This document shows positions 6,920 through 15,315 of a stretch of 38,885 nt of DNA, piece after piece. The position numbers and the translations under genes were made by a program. Below the pieces are notes generated by a model. The model saw only the letters and a list, made by a program, of their open reading frames with translations, was not told the origin of the DNA and made no database searches. Origin of the DNA: JBHPHA01 sp042569905 (GTDB lineage Bacteria; Patescibacteriota; Minisyncoccia; Moranbacterales; UBA9337); assembly GCA_042569905.1 (NCBI GenBank), contig JBHPHA010000009.1, positions 1-38,885 on the forward strand, read 5' to 3'. Within the stretch, counting starts at the first letter, position 1; every line of letters starts with the position of its first letter.

Positions 6920-7510
6920 ATGAAGATTTTAATAGCCACAAGTAATCAAAAGAAGCTGAATCAATTTTTGGGAATTTTTAGATTCCTTGGAAGTGATATT
7001 GAGCTTCTTTCTCTTGAGGACGTTGGCATTATTGACGACGTTCTAGAAGACCAGGATACTGTTCTTGGGAATGCAAAAAAGAAAGCAAAATTTTTTGCTG
7101 AAAAATCTGGAATACTGACATTGTCAGATGACTTCGGTATATTTGTCGACGCACTAGACGGTTTTCCAGGAGTCCATTCTAAGAGATGGATGGAAGGGAA
7201 TGATATGGATAGATGTTTTGGGCTCATAGAGAAGCTAATAGATACCGCTGAGGAAGAGAGGACAGCAAAATATATTGGAGCTGTTGTGGTGTATGACCCA
7301 GAAAAAAAAGAGTTTTGGGAGAGTCAAAACGAGGCTGAAGGTTTTGTTATTTCAGATTTAGCAGGTGAACAGTTCTTTGGATATGACTCAATATTTAAGT
7401 CAAAGAAGCTGAAAAAAACCTTTGCAGAAATGACTGAGGAAGAGAGAATGATTGTTGGGCATAGGAGCTTAGGTGTTCAGGCACTTATTAATCATCTGGA
7501 AAAAATATGA
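6920..7510 (+). CDS. RdgB/HAM1-type non-canonical NTP pyrophosphatase
   Basis: A 196-residue Ham1-family protein, expected to hydrolyse dITP/XTP to the monophosphate and keep deaminated purines out of nucleic acid. The family N-terminus ILIATSNQKKL (usually ATxNxxK) is present, then TLSDDFGIFVDAL.GFPGVHSKRW, FFGYDSIF, KTFAEMTEEER and HRSLG. Two usual residues are changed: DDSG reads DDFG and GYDPIF reads GYDSIF, so specificity may be shifted. It follows lysS at 34 bp and overlaps the next gene by 4 bp (ATGA), so it is translationally coupled to it. No SD. Confidence 0.88.
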   Translation: MKILIATSNQKKLNQFLGIFRFLGSDIELLSLEDVGIIDDVLEDQDTVLGNAKKKAKFFAEKSGILTLSDDFGIFVDALDGFPGVHSKRWMEGNDMDRCFGLIEKLIDTAEEERTAKYIGAVVVYDPEKKEFWESQNEAEGFVISDLAGEQFFGYDSIFKSKKLKKTFAEMTEEERMIVGHRSLGVQALINHLEKI

Positions 7511-7926
7511 AGAAAGTGATGGTTTTTGGAACTTTTGATATTTTTCACAAGGGTCATATTCATTTTTTGCGTCAAGCGAAAACGTTTGGTGACTATTTGA
7601 TTGTGGTAGTTGCTAGAGATAAGACAGTTAAGGAATTGAAAGGGAACAGTGTTTTGCACAATGAAGAATATCGTAAAGCACAGATTGAAAAAAGCAAATT
7701 GGCAGATAAAGTTATTTTAGGGAGTTTGGGTGATAAGTATCAAGTTATTAGGGAGCTAACTCCTGATGTTATTTGCTTAGGATATGATCAGACTTTTTAT
7801 GTTGAAGAATTGAGTGATAAGCTGGTAAATCTTGGGTTGAGTGGTGCGAGGATTGAGAGATTAAAATCATATATGCCTGAGAAGTATAAATCTTCTAAGT
7901 TGAGAAAAATAGAAAATAAATCATGA
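7507..7926 (+). CDS. RibL-like FAD synthase / cytidylyltransferase-family protein
   Basis: A 139-residue nucleotidyltransferase of the TagD/RibL fold. GTFDIFHKGHIHFL carries the HxGH signature (H14, H17), and VVVARDKTV, LGSLGDKY, ITPD.ICLGYDQ and the C-terminal YKSSKLRKI fit. The spacing and the LGYDQ.F..EEL.D.L..LGL segment resemble the archaeal FAD synthase RibL more than bacterial RibF or glycerol-3-phosphate cytidylyltransferase. The likely reaction is ATP + FMN to FAD, but glycerol-phosphate or other alcohol-phosphate substrates cannot be excluded. It overlaps both neighbours by 4 bp, in an operon with RdgB and the FecR-like gene. Confidence 0.8.
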   Translation: MKKVMVFGTFDIFHKGHIHFLRQAKTFGDYLIVVVARDKTVKELKGNSVLHNEEYRKAQIEKSKLADKVILGSLGDKYQVIRELTPDVICLGYDQTFYVEELSDKLVNLGLSGARIERLKSYMPEKYKSSKLRKIENKS

Positions 7927-8675
7927 GGAATGCGACAGCGGGAATTATTATTTTTTGCGTTATTATAATGCTTGGATCCATAATTTGGTTCGAGGCTTTT
8001 CATATGTCTAAAAATAATCAATATAATGAGATTAATTCTTCTGGATATCAAATGATAGAGAAGAAATATCAAAATAAAATTGTGCATATTAGTGGTAGTG
8101 CACAAAGAAAAAGTATCGAAGGCTCTGATTGGAATGCGTTGGATGTCGAGGATGATGTTAGTAACGATGACGAGATTAGAACAATGGGTAATTCAAGATT
8201 GATAATATCTTTTGAAAATGGGATTATTTTAAGATTAGATCATACTACGCAAGTAAAATTTAATATAGATAGTCAGCGAATTGAGTTAGAGTTGGGTGCA
8301 GGTCGTATTTCTGTTAAATCTAATATGTATGGTGCAATGTATAAATTAAATTTAGGAAAATATAATATAGTGGAGAGTAGTGGTGCTTTCTCTGCAGAAA
8401 GAGTCGGTGATGTTTATCGTGTCGTTGTCATGGGAGAGGAAGTCCGCGTGCTTAATAGTAGTGAGGAGGTTGTTGAATATATGATTAGTGGTGAGCGATT
8501 GAAAATTGAAAATGATAAACTGGAGAAGAAGTTAATCACCAATCTCGACTTAAATGATTTTATTTATTGGAGTTTTGGGAAGAATAGGTCTAGAGAGGTG
8601 ATTGAGAAATTAAATGCTGACAAAATCAACGAGGAGTCAGTAATTGATGATATAGAAAATAATAATGAACAATAA
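7923..8675 (+). CDS. Membrane-anchored FecR-like domain protein
   Basis: A 250-residue protein. The N-terminal hydrophobic segment (about residues 6-24, IIIFCVIIMLGSIIWF) is a signal anchor. The rest is extracytoplasmic and beta-rich: GSAQRKS..S.W, DD.VSNDDEIRT.GNSRLIISFENGI and RLDHTTQVKF are typical of FecR-type domains, which occur in envelope sensors and in stand-alone surface proteins. No sigma factor or TonB receptor is nearby, so the FecR iron-signalling role should not be assumed. Coupled to the RibL-like gene by an ATGA overlap; 6 bp before the next gene. Confidence 0.75.
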   Translation: MRNATAGIIIFCVIIMLGSIIWFEAFHMSKNNQYNEINSSGYQMIEKKYQNKIVHISGSAQRKSIEGSDWNALDVEDDVSNDDEIRTMGNSRLIISFENGIILRLDHTTQVKFNIDSQRIELELGAGRISVKSNMYGAMYKLNLGKYNIVESSGAFSAERVGDVYRVVVMGEEVRVLNSSEEVVEYMISGERLKIENDKLEKKLITNLDLNDFIYWSFGKNRSREVIEKLNADKINEESVIDDIENNNEQ

Positions 8676-8681
8676 ATATCT

Positions 8682-9311
8682 ATGTATATACTAGATTTAA
8701 TCGGAACATTTGCATTTGCTGTTACTGGGGCTTATAAGGCTAAGGTTAAGAAGCTTAATATTTTTGGGGTTATTATATTGGGAATAATTACGGCAGTTGG
8801 TGGTGGTACAGTTAGGGACTTGATGATTGGGCGAGTACCAATGTTTTATTTGAACGACCCAAGTTATTTTCTAATTGGTATTATTGCGGGATTGCTAACT
8901 TTTGTGGTTCCAACGTTTTTCAAGAGAAGATATTCTTTTTTTCGGCTCATTGATTCAATTGGATTGGCAGCATTTGCGGTTATTGGTGTTTCTGTTGCTG
9001 ATAAGTATCTTTTTGAAGCCGGTGGTGAGATGACGCTTATTTCTTTTTTGGTATGTGTTTTTTCTGGAATGATTAGCGGTTTTGGGGGTGGTGTTGCTCG
9101 TGATGCAATTATGGGGGATGAACCGTATGCACTTAAGAAAGGCTCTAATTATGTTTTTGCTGCTTTTCTTGGAAGTGCTTCCTTTTACTTGATTTTATTT
9201 TTGAATATTAATTTGGCGGTTTTAATTTCAACCACATTAACATTATATTTTCGTGAAATTGTGTCAAGGTTTGGCTTATATAAAAAAGTTTATTTAAATA
9301 ACAAAAAATAA
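8682..9311 (+). CDS. TRIC/UPF0126-family membrane channel
   Basis: A 209-residue, about seven-TM protein made of two similar halves, each with a glycine-rich signature: AVGGGTVRDLMIG near residues 39-51 and FGGGVARDAIMGD near 133-145. This is the bacterial YadS/YicG type of the trimeric intracellular cation (TRIC) channel family. The length is typical. It sits inside the lysS-led operon with 6-bp gaps on both sides. Confidence 0.92.
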   Translation: MYILDLIGTFAFAVTGAYKAKVKKLNIFGVIILGIITAVGGGTVRDLMIGRVPMFYLNDPSYFLIGIIAGLLTFVVPTFFKRRYSFFRLIDSIGLAAFAVIGVSVADKYLFEAGGEMTLISFLVCVFSGMISGFGGGVARDAIMGDEPYALKKGSNYVFAAFLGSASFYLILFLNINLAVLISTTLTLYFREIVSRFGLYKKVYLNNKK

Positions 9312-9317
9312 AAAAAT

Positions 9318-10091
9318 ATGAAATATAAAAGAGAATTAGACGTTGCAAAATTCGCTGCTCAAAAGGCTGGAGAAATAGTAAAAGGTAAATTTTATGGAAG
9401 CTTTGATATTTTTGAGAAAGATGATAGGAGCTATGTGACATCGGCTGACCTGGAGTCTGAAAAAAAGATATCCGAGATTATTAAGGAGAATTTTCCGGAG
9501 CATAAGATTATTGGGGAAGAGAATGGGGAAAACGGAAACAAGTCTAATTTCGTTTGGGTGATTGACCCAATTGATGGAACAACTAACTTTTCTAAAAAAG
9601 TCCCATTTTTTAACGTTGCTATCGGCTTGGAAGTGGCAGGAGAGGTAGTGCTAGGTGCTGTCTATCAACCGATTACAGATGAGCTTTTTTGGGCTGTGAA
9701 GGGTGAAGGTGCTTATTTGAATGGAAAGAAAATTAGTGCAGATAATGAGACGGAATACAGTGACGCCTTCTTCGGTTTTTGTAATGGGGATAATAGAGAT
9801 GATATGATGTATACAATTGACTTGGTTAGAAAAGTTAAGCCTTATGTTAGGGATATAAGAAAGTTTGCTAGTGCTGATTTGGAGATTTGTTATGTTGCAT
9901 GTGGAAGACTAGAAGGATTTGTTGCTAAGGGTGTGAAGTTGATGGATTTTAAGCCGGGATGCATTATTGCCGAAGAGGCAGGAGCAGTTGTTACAGATTT
10001 TGATGGAGGTGATTGGCAGGGAAATACTAATGGGGATGTGTTGATTTGTTCATCAAAAAAGATTCATAAAAAAATGTTGAGCTTAGTATAG
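9318..10091 (+). CDS. Inositol-monophosphatase-family phosphatase
   Basis: A 257-residue member of the IMPase/FBPase/CysQ superfamily. Metal-binding motifs are visible: IIGEENG near residue 66, and WVIDPIDGTTNF with Asp83, Asp86 and Gly-Thr. The third site, normally WDxAAG, reads LMDFKPGCIIAEEAG, keeping the Asp. Length is normal for SuhB-like enzymes. Substrates in this superfamily range from inositol phosphate to NADP and PAP. It is the last gene of the run starting at lysS. The A-rich AAATAAAAAAATATG start lacks an SD. Confidence 0.9.
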   Translation: MKYKRELDVAKFAAQKAGEIVKGKFYGSFDIFEKDDRSYVTSADLESEKKISEIIKENFPEHKIIGEENGENGNKSNFVWVIDPIDGTTNFSKKVPFFNVAIGLEVAGEVVLGAVYQPITDELFWAVKGEGAYLNGKKISADNETEYSDAFFGFCNGDNRDDMMYTIDLVRKVKPYVRDIRKFASADLEICYVACGRLEGFVAKGVKLMDFKPGCIIAEEAGAVVTDFDGGDWQGNTNGDVLICSSKKIHKKMLSLV

Positions 10092-10191
10092 AGCATAAGA
10101 TTTAAGTGTAATTACTTGAAATAAAGTGATTTATAGTTTATTGTAAGAAATCAGCAGTTTAACTATCAAGCAATAACGCAACTTGAATAAT

Positions 10192-10794
10192 ATGGAGAAG
10201 ATTAAATTAGATCTGAATAATTTTTCAAAAAAAGAGATTGGGGAAGTTTCTGATCTTTTTAAGAGTGGAAAGGTTGGAGCGATTCCTACTGATACAATCT
10301 ATGGACTTTCTTGTGTGGCAACTGACAAGGATGCTGTGAAAAAGCTGTATCGAATTAAGCAAATGAAAAAGGAAAAGACTTCATTGGTGCTAATGAAGAG
10401 TTTTTGTATGGTTCGAGAATATTGCTATTTGAGTCCGAATCAACACAAATATGTTGAAGATAGTTTTTCTGAAAAAAGACCTATTACTTTTATTTTGAAG
10501 AGTAGAGAAAATCTTCCTGAGCATTTTGTCAGTTCAGATGGTGGCGTGGCAGTTCGAATTCCTCAAACCAGTGAATTCTTGAGAGATCTTTTGAAAAAAA
10601 TAAGCCTACCTTTGGCTTCGACAAGTCTAAATATTACAGGAGGGAGGCCAGTTAATCATGTTGATGAACTGGATCAGTATTTCAAAAAAGGAAGACCTCA
10701 TTTTGTTGTTGATGCCGGAAGAGTCTCTGACAAAAGAGCATCTAAGATAGTGGACATTCGCGATATGGATAATATAAAAGTGATTAGGGGCTAG
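10192..10794 (+). CDS. tsaC: Threonylcarbamoyl-AMP synthase (TsaC/Sua5/YrdC)
   Basis: A 200-residue YrdC-domain protein that makes threonylcarbamoyl-AMP for the t6A37 modification of ANN-decoding tRNAs. Visible signatures are AIPTDTIYGLSC, KRP(I)TFIL, GGVAVRIP and LASTSLNITGG. Length is that of the short TsaC form rather than Sua5 with its extra domain. ATG 10192 is preferred over an in-frame TTG at 10183; neither has an SD. About 45 bp separate it from the Fe-S gene. Confidence 0.92.
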   Translation: MEKIKLDLNNFSKKEIGEVSDLFKSGKVGAIPTDTIYGLSCVATDKDAVKKLYRIKQMKKEKTSLVLMKSFCMVREYCYLSPNQHKYVEDSFSEKRPITFILKSRENLPEHFVSSDGGVAVRIPQTSEFLRDLLKKISLPLASTSLNITGGRPVNHVDELDQYFKKGRPHFVVDAGRVSDKRASKIVDIRDMDNIKVIRG

Positions 10795-10839
10795 AATTAA
10801 TTTATTTTTTTAAAGAAGTAGTTATTGGGGATAAAAAGA

Positions 10840-12159
10840 ATGGGACACATAAATTCAAAATCATATTACAAATTGCAAGAAAGGCTATCAAAGGCACCTC
10901 AAGGTGCAACGGAGTCAGAGTTTTTGGTAAAGATATTAAAAGAATTTCTTACTGAAGATGAGGCTGACTTGGTTTCTGTTTTACCGTTAAATCTTTTTTC
11001 AGTAGAGGATGCGTTATTGTTATGGAAGATAGATGAGGGTGATGCGCTGGAAATTTTGAGTAATCTTTCTCGAAAGGGGATATTGCTGGACTTTACTGGG
11101 AGTGACGCAAGGGCGTTTATTGTTTCACCTACAATAACAGGTTTTTTTGAATTTGCTTTTATGAAAAGTGATGGAAAGTTTAATCATCAAGTGCTTAGTG
11201 AATTATTTTATCAATATATAGACGTAGATGATGAATATATTAAAAAAGTTTTTAACTTAAATCCATCTTTGGCAAGAAACTTTACCAATGAGGAAGCTAT
11301 TTCAGAAAAAGATCAATCAGCCATGCTTGATTATGAGAGAGCTACTAAGGTAATTAATGATTCTAGTTGTGTGACAGTGGGTAATTGCTATTGTAGGCAC
11401 AAGAAAGAGCATTTAGGGGAGTCCTGTGATAAGCCTCAGAGAACTTGCTTGACATTGAATAAGGCTGCGGAAAGTTTGTCGAAGCATGGTGTCGCAGAAG
11501 AGATAACAAAGAAGGAGGCCTTGATGATATTAAAAGATTGTAAGGATTTGGGCTTGGTTCAAATAGGAGATAATGTCCAGGGTAATATTAACTGGATCTG
11601 TAACTGCTGTAAGTGTTGCTGTGATGCACTTGCTGCTTATAGGAGACTGAAGTATAAGCCAAAAATCAGTAGTAATTTTTTTGCAAATACTAATAATGAA
11701 AAGTGTGTTAGGTGTGAAATTTGCACTAAAAAATGTCCAGTTGACGCTATCTCTGTTGTGGGAAATGGAATTAAAATTGACTGGAATCGATGTATTGGAT
11801 GTGGAGTATGTGTTAATTTTTGTGGTAAGAAAAATATATCTTTAGAAAGGAAGGAAAATATTAATTTTACTCCAAAGGATACATTTGAAAGATATATTTT
11901 AAGTGCAATTGATGCAGGGCAGCTTCAAAACTTCATCTTTGATAACTACTCTATCTGGACTCATGAAATCATGCGAGATTTTCTAGGGATACTGCTTAAC
12001 CTGAAGCCATCAAAGCTAATTTTAGCCAATAGGCAAGTTCAGTCTGTTTTTTTAAAGACATTTATAAAAACTAAGAGATATGAATTGTTTGATAAGATTT
12101 TTAATGACGGAGAGAAAGTTGATTATTCCCATCCAGAATTAAAAAGGATAAAAAGTTGA
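10840..12159 (+). CDS. Multi-cluster Fe-S protein with C-terminal 2x[4Fe-4S] ferredoxin domain
   Basis: A 439-residue soluble protein. Residues about 50-110 look like a winged helix (ALLLWKIDEGDALEILSNL). Near residues 177-204 comes CVTVGNCYCRH...CDKPQRTC, then a NWICNCCKCCCDA block, then a ferredoxin domain from residue 289 with CVRCEICTKKCPVDAI and CIGCGVCVNFC (the usual Pro after the last Cys is Gly). This order occurs in a family of 4Fe-4S proteins known from anaerobes, of unknown function. The C-terminal 100 residues are helical. ATG 10840 follows GGGG at 10827-10830; the alternative TTG at 10825 overlaps that run. An electron carrier or redox sensor is the reasonable inference. Confidence 0.82.
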   Translation: MGHINSKSYYKLQERLSKAPQGATESEFLVKILKEFLTEDEADLVSVLPLNLFSVEDALLLWKIDEGDALEILSNLSRKGILLDFTGSDARAFIVSPTITGFFEFAFMKSDGKFNHQVLSELFYQYIDVDDEYIKKVFNLNPSLARNFTNEEAISEKDQSAMLDYERATKVINDSSCVTVGNCYCRHKKEHLGESCDKPQRTCLTLNKAAESLSKHGVAEEITKKEALMILKDCKDLGLVQIGDNVQGNINWICNCCKCCCDALAAYRRLKYKPKISSNFFANTNNEKCVRCEICTKKCPVDAISVVGNGIKIDWNRCIGCGVCVNFCGKKNISLERKENINFTPKDTFERYILSAIDAGQLQNFIFDNYSIWTHEIMRDFLGILLNLKPSKLILANRQVQSVFLKTFIKTKRYELFDKIFNDGEKVDYSHPELKRIKS

Positions 12160-12246
12160 ATTTGACTTGCTATAATTATATCCCTTTGTTAGTATAATCT
12201 TTAATTAGTTCTTTTTATTAACCCTAACCTTAATGGAGGTGGCGAT

Positions 12247-12936
12247 ATGACTACTTTTAAGAGAGGCGAGCATCATATGCTGTATGTTGTGCGAGATGTG
12301 ATTGCACATGCGGATAGCAGGGATGCTTTTTTTGAGAGAGTGGGGAGATTTTTCCCTTCTTTGGATTGGCGTTATGAGTTGATTGAAAAAGCGTATGACT
12401 ATGTGCAAAGAGATTTTCAGGATATCTATCGTCATGGCGGAGATAGATATGCGATTCATTGTAATGCTGTGGCCTTGATTTGTCTGGATTACTTGAGATG
12501 TCGAGATCATAATGTGATTATTGCAGCTCTTTTGCATGACGTTCATGAGGATTTGCCTGAATTGTGGCCTATAGAACGTATTGTGGCTGAGTTTGGAAAA
12601 GAGGTTGGATTGCTTATTCAGTTTATTTCAAAGAAGCCTTCTGAAAATTTTGATTCTAGAGAAGAGAGGGATATTCTCTATCATGGTAGGTTTCATTCAG
12701 CGCCTCGCGAGCTTTTTATTATTAAACTATCTGATAGATTGCATAATCTTTTGACAATTTGGGATTGTCAGCCAGAGAAAATTAAAAAGAAGGTGGCTGA
12801 AACTAAGCGCTCTTATCTTGGATATGCTGCTAAACATTGCATCTTAATCCACGAGTTAGCAGCTGCTCTGAGCGAAATCGCGAACTCTTTTGATGAATTA
12901 TGTGGGTGTGAGGTTATTGTCGATGAAGGTAAATAA
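12247..12936 (+). CDS. Stand-alone RelA/SpoT-type HD hydrolase
   Basis: A 229-residue protein matching the (p)ppGpp-hydrolase HD domain of RelA/SpoT and of small MESH1-like hydrolases. RHGGDRYAIH carries H71, AALLHDVHEDLPE carries H97-D98 and the ED pair, and IKLSDRLHNLLT is the typical third motif. There is no synthetase or TGS/ACT domain, so it would act only in removal of ppGpp or a related nucleotide; MESH1-type enzymes also act on NADPH. The start is fixed by GGAGGTGG (12235-12242). A TATAAT at 12193-12198 may be its -10, without a clear -35. A terminator follows. Confidence 0.85.
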   Translation: MTTFKRGEHHMLYVVRDVIAHADSRDAFFERVGRFFPSLDWRYELIEKAYDYVQRDFQDIYRHGGDRYAIHCNAVALICLDYLRCRDHNVIIAALLHDVHEDLPELWPIERIVAEFGKEVGLLIQFISKKPSENFDSREERDILYHGRFHSAPRELFIIKLSDRLHNLLTIWDCQPEKIKKKVAETKRSYLGYAAKHCILIHELAAALSEIANSFDELCGCEVIVDEGK

Positions 12937-12945
12937 GTTTTGAAT

Positions 12946-12978
12946 AATTGCTCCTTGAATGTATGGGGCAATTTTTTT
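12946..12978 (+). terminator. Terminator after the HD gene
   Basis: AATTGCTCC (12946-12954) pairs with GGGGCAATT (12965-12973) with one G-T pair, followed by a T-run. Confidence 0.8.
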
Positions 12979-12987
12979 ATTGTCTAA

Positions 12988-13016
12988 TTGTCAAATGAGT
13001 TTTTATTTGATAGGAT
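12988..13016 (+). promoter_or_regulatory. Promoter for serS
   Basis: TTGTCA at 12988-12993, 17-nt spacer, TAGGAT at 13011-13016, giving a leader of about 100 nt. Confidence 0.5.
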
Positions 13017-13124
13017 TATGATATGAATATAAATTTTACAGACGATCATTTTTTGTCGCCCTTTTTTGAATAGGGAGTTTTTTTGTTTAGATAGATAATC
13101 GGATAAGTTATTAAGAATAAAATT

Positions 13125-14426
13125 ATGTTAGATATTAAATATTTAAACCTTGTTAAGGATGGGGCTAGGAAGAAAAATGTTAAAGTTGATATTGATAGAT
13201 GGGTAGAATTAGATGATCAAAGAAAGTTACTGAGACAAGAGTTGGATGGTAAAAGGGAAATTCAAAATAAGGCTTCAGTTGAAATTGCAAAGGCTACTGA
13301 TGATGTTAGGCAGGAAAAGATAGCTGAAATGTCTAGTTTGAAGAATGAAATAAAGGAAATAGAAGGAAATCTATCAGATGTTGAGATAAAATGGAAAGAG
13401 ATTCTTATGAATATACCTAATGTTCCATCCTCAGATATGCCAGAAGGGAATAGTGAAGATGATAATGTGATGATAAAAGAGTATGGTGACATTACAAAAT
13501 TTGATTTTGATGTTAAGGATCATATCCAATTAGGAAAAGATTTGGATATTATAGATATCGAGAAGGCGGCGGAAGTTTCTGGGTCAAGGTTTTTTTACTT
13601 AAAAAATGAAGCCGTGTTAATACAACTTGCTTTAGTTAATTTTGTTTTCAGTGTCTTGATGGATGAAAAGATTTTGAAAGAAATTATTGATGATTTGAAT
13701 CTTGATATTTCATCTAAGGCTTTTGTTCCAATGCTTCCTCCTGTTATGATTAGGCACGAGGTTCAAGAGAAAATTCACAGAGTATTTGGGGATCAAACAT
13801 ATCAATTCAGTGAAGATGGGTTGAATCTTGTCGCTTCAGCTGAACATACAATGGCACCATATCATATGAATGAGGTTGTTGAGGGAAAAGAATTGCCGTT
13901 GCGATATATTGGTTATTCAACAGCGTTTAGAAGAGAGGCGGGTACATACGGAAAAGATATGGGTGGAATTTTGAGAACTCATCAATTTGATAAACTAGAA
14001 ATGGAATCATTTACCGATGCTGAATCTGGAATTGATGAGCAGAAATTCATTGTTGGTATTCAAGAGTATCTTGTTAAAAAACTTAATATTCCCTATAGAT
14101 TGGTTCATGTCTGTACTGGAGATACGGGAAAGCCTGATTATAATCAGTTTGATATTGAGTGTTGGATGCCAGGTCAGGAAAAGTATCGAGAGACACATAC
14201 TTCTGATTATATGACTGACTTTCAAACTAGAGGAATCAAATCTTTTTACAAGGATGAAGATGGAAAAAGAAAATTATTACATACTAATGATGCAACCGCG
14301 TTTGCGATAGGTAGGATGCTTATTGCAATTTTAGAGAATTATCAGCAAGTTGATGGTAGTGTTGTAGTTCCAGAGGTTCTTCGAAAATGGATGCCTGGAG
14401 AGATGGGGGTTATAAAGAAAAAATAA
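13125..14426 (+). CDS. serS: Seryl-tRNA synthetase
   Basis: A 433-residue class IIa SerRS of normal length. Residues 1-110 form the tRNA-binding helical arm (DDQRKLLRQELDGKR through EGNLSDVEIKWKEIL, then NIPNVPSSDMPEG). Motif 2 is the STAFRREAGTYGKDMGGILR / THQFDKLEM region, and motif 3 contains TNDATAFAIGRMLIAILENY and DGSVVVPEVLRKWM. Compared with the common LNGSGLAVGRTL, motif 3 reads TNDATAFAIGRML, an ATP-site variation. No SD. DUF1003 follows at 25 bp, so they are probably co-transcribed. Confidence 0.97.
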   Translation: MLDIKYLNLVKDGARKKNVKVDIDRWVELDDQRKLLRQELDGKREIQNKASVEIAKATDDVRQEKIAEMSSLKNEIKEIEGNLSDVEIKWKEILMNIPNVPSSDMPEGNSEDDNVMIKEYGDITKFDFDVKDHIQLGKDLDIIDIEKAAEVSGSRFFYLKNEAVLIQLALVNFVFSVLMDEKILKEIIDDLNLDISSKAFVPMLPPVMIRHEVQEKIHRVFGDQTYQFSEDGLNLVASAEHTMAPYHMNEVVEGKELPLRYIGYSTAFRREAGTYGKDMGGILRTHQFDKLEMESFTDAESGIDEQKFIVGIQEYLVKKLNIPYRLVHVCTGDTGKPDYNQFDIECWMPGQEKYRETHTSDYMTDFQTRGIKSFYKDEDGKRKLLHTNDATAFAIGRMLIAILENYQQVDGSVVVPEVLRKWMPGEMGVIKKK

Positions 14427-14451
14427 ATAAACAATTAATAAAAACAAAAAA

Positions 14452-14844
14452 ATGCCAAATGGAAATAAATTAAATTTGGGAGAGAGAGTGGCTGATAATA
14501 TAACCTCAGTGATAGGTAGTTGGAAGTTCATTATCATTCAAAGTATTATTTTAGCTGCGTGGATAGTTTTTAATTTACTTGCTTGGATTAATCATTGGGA
14601 TCCGTATCCTTTTATTCTTTTGAATTTAGCACTTAGTTTCCAGGCAGCTTATGCAGCTCCTATTATTATGATGAGTCAAAATAGGACAACCGCGAGGGAT
14701 GGGAAGAAAGCTGAGGCAGATCTTGCAACAGACAGGAAGGCTGAGAGGGAGATTGTAGCTATTCAGGCTCATTTAAACAGACTTGAGAGGAATAAGATTG
14801 ATAAGATATTGCAAATTTTAAAAGAAGATAATTTAAAGAAGTAA
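14452..14844 (+). CDS. DUF1003 membrane protein
   Basis: A 130-residue DUF1003-family protein. ERVADNITSVIGSWKFIIIQ, then two TM segments (about residues 24-45 and 53-73) separated by NHWDPYPFILLN, then AAPIIMMSQNR and a charged helical tail with the family's DRKAEREI element. Function unknown for the family. The start AAAAACAAAAAAATG lacks an SD. Confidence 0.92.
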   Translation: MPNGNKLNLGERVADNITSVIGSWKFIIIQSIILAAWIVFNLLAWINHWDPYPFILLNLALSFQAAYAAPIIMMSQNRTTARDGKKAEADLATDRKAEREIVAIQAHLNRLERNKIDKILQILKEDNLKK

Positions 14845-14858
14845 TTTAATGAATATAT

Positions 14859-15257
14859 ATGAATTTTAGGGAGAATCGTTTATCACTAAAGCATTTTATT
14901 GCTGGACCGTTTATTTTTTCAATGATCATACCTTTTATCTTTTTTGATCTTTGCCTGGAGATTTATCATAGAATATGTTTTCCTCTTTATGGGATTTCAT
15001 TGGTAAAAAGGTCAAGGTATATAAGAGTTGATAGGCATAGGTTGAGTTATTTGAGCTTTGTGGAGAAATTTTACTGCGCCTATTGTGGTTATGGTAATGG
15101 ACTCTTGCATTACGCTTCAATAATTGCAGGAAGAACCGAAAAATATTGGTGCGGAATTAAGCATAAGAGAGATGATTACTTTGTTGCGCCAAGTCATCAT
15201 AAGGATTTCTTGGAATATGGGGACGAGGAAACATTGAAGGGTTTTAAGAAAAAATAG
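14859..15257 (+). CDS. Conserved membrane-anchored protein with YCAYCGYGNG and WCGIKH motifs
   Basis: A 132-residue protein with an N-terminal TM segment (about residues 14-35). A cytoplasmic part follows with YCAYCGYGNGLLHY, IAGRTEKYWCGIKH and a C-terminal DDYFVAPSHH. The Cys pair (CxxC) plus a third Cys and nearby His suggest a metal site. I recall this pattern (YC.YCGY.NG ... R.E.YWC.IKH) from uncharacterised bacterial proteins but have no name for it. It begins 14 bp after DUF1003 and ends at a terminator shared with the convergent gene. Confidence 0.75.
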   Translation: MNFRENRLSLKHFIAGPFIFSMIIPFIFFDLCLEIYHRICFPLYGISLVKRSRYIRVDRHRLSYLSFVEKFYCAYCGYGNGLLHYASIIAGRTEKYWCGIKHKRDDYFVAPSHHKDFLEYGDEETLKGFKKK

Positions 15258-15270
15258 TTTTGAGATATTT

Positions 15271-15307
15271 AAAAAACGCTGGAGAATTTTTTCTCTAGCG
15301 TTTTTTG
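15271..15307. terminator. Bidirectional terminator between convergent genes
   Basis: CGCTGGAGA (15277-15285) pairs with TCTCTAGCG (15292-15300) with one mismatch, A6 before and T6 after, serving both 14859-15257 and the minus-strand gene ending at 15316. Confidence 0.8.
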
Positions 15308-15315
15308 TTTACGTT

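Noticed and set aside
7923..8675. FecR iron-signalling system
   Set aside because: No ECF sigma factor or TonB receptor is nearby; only the FecR-like domain is supported.
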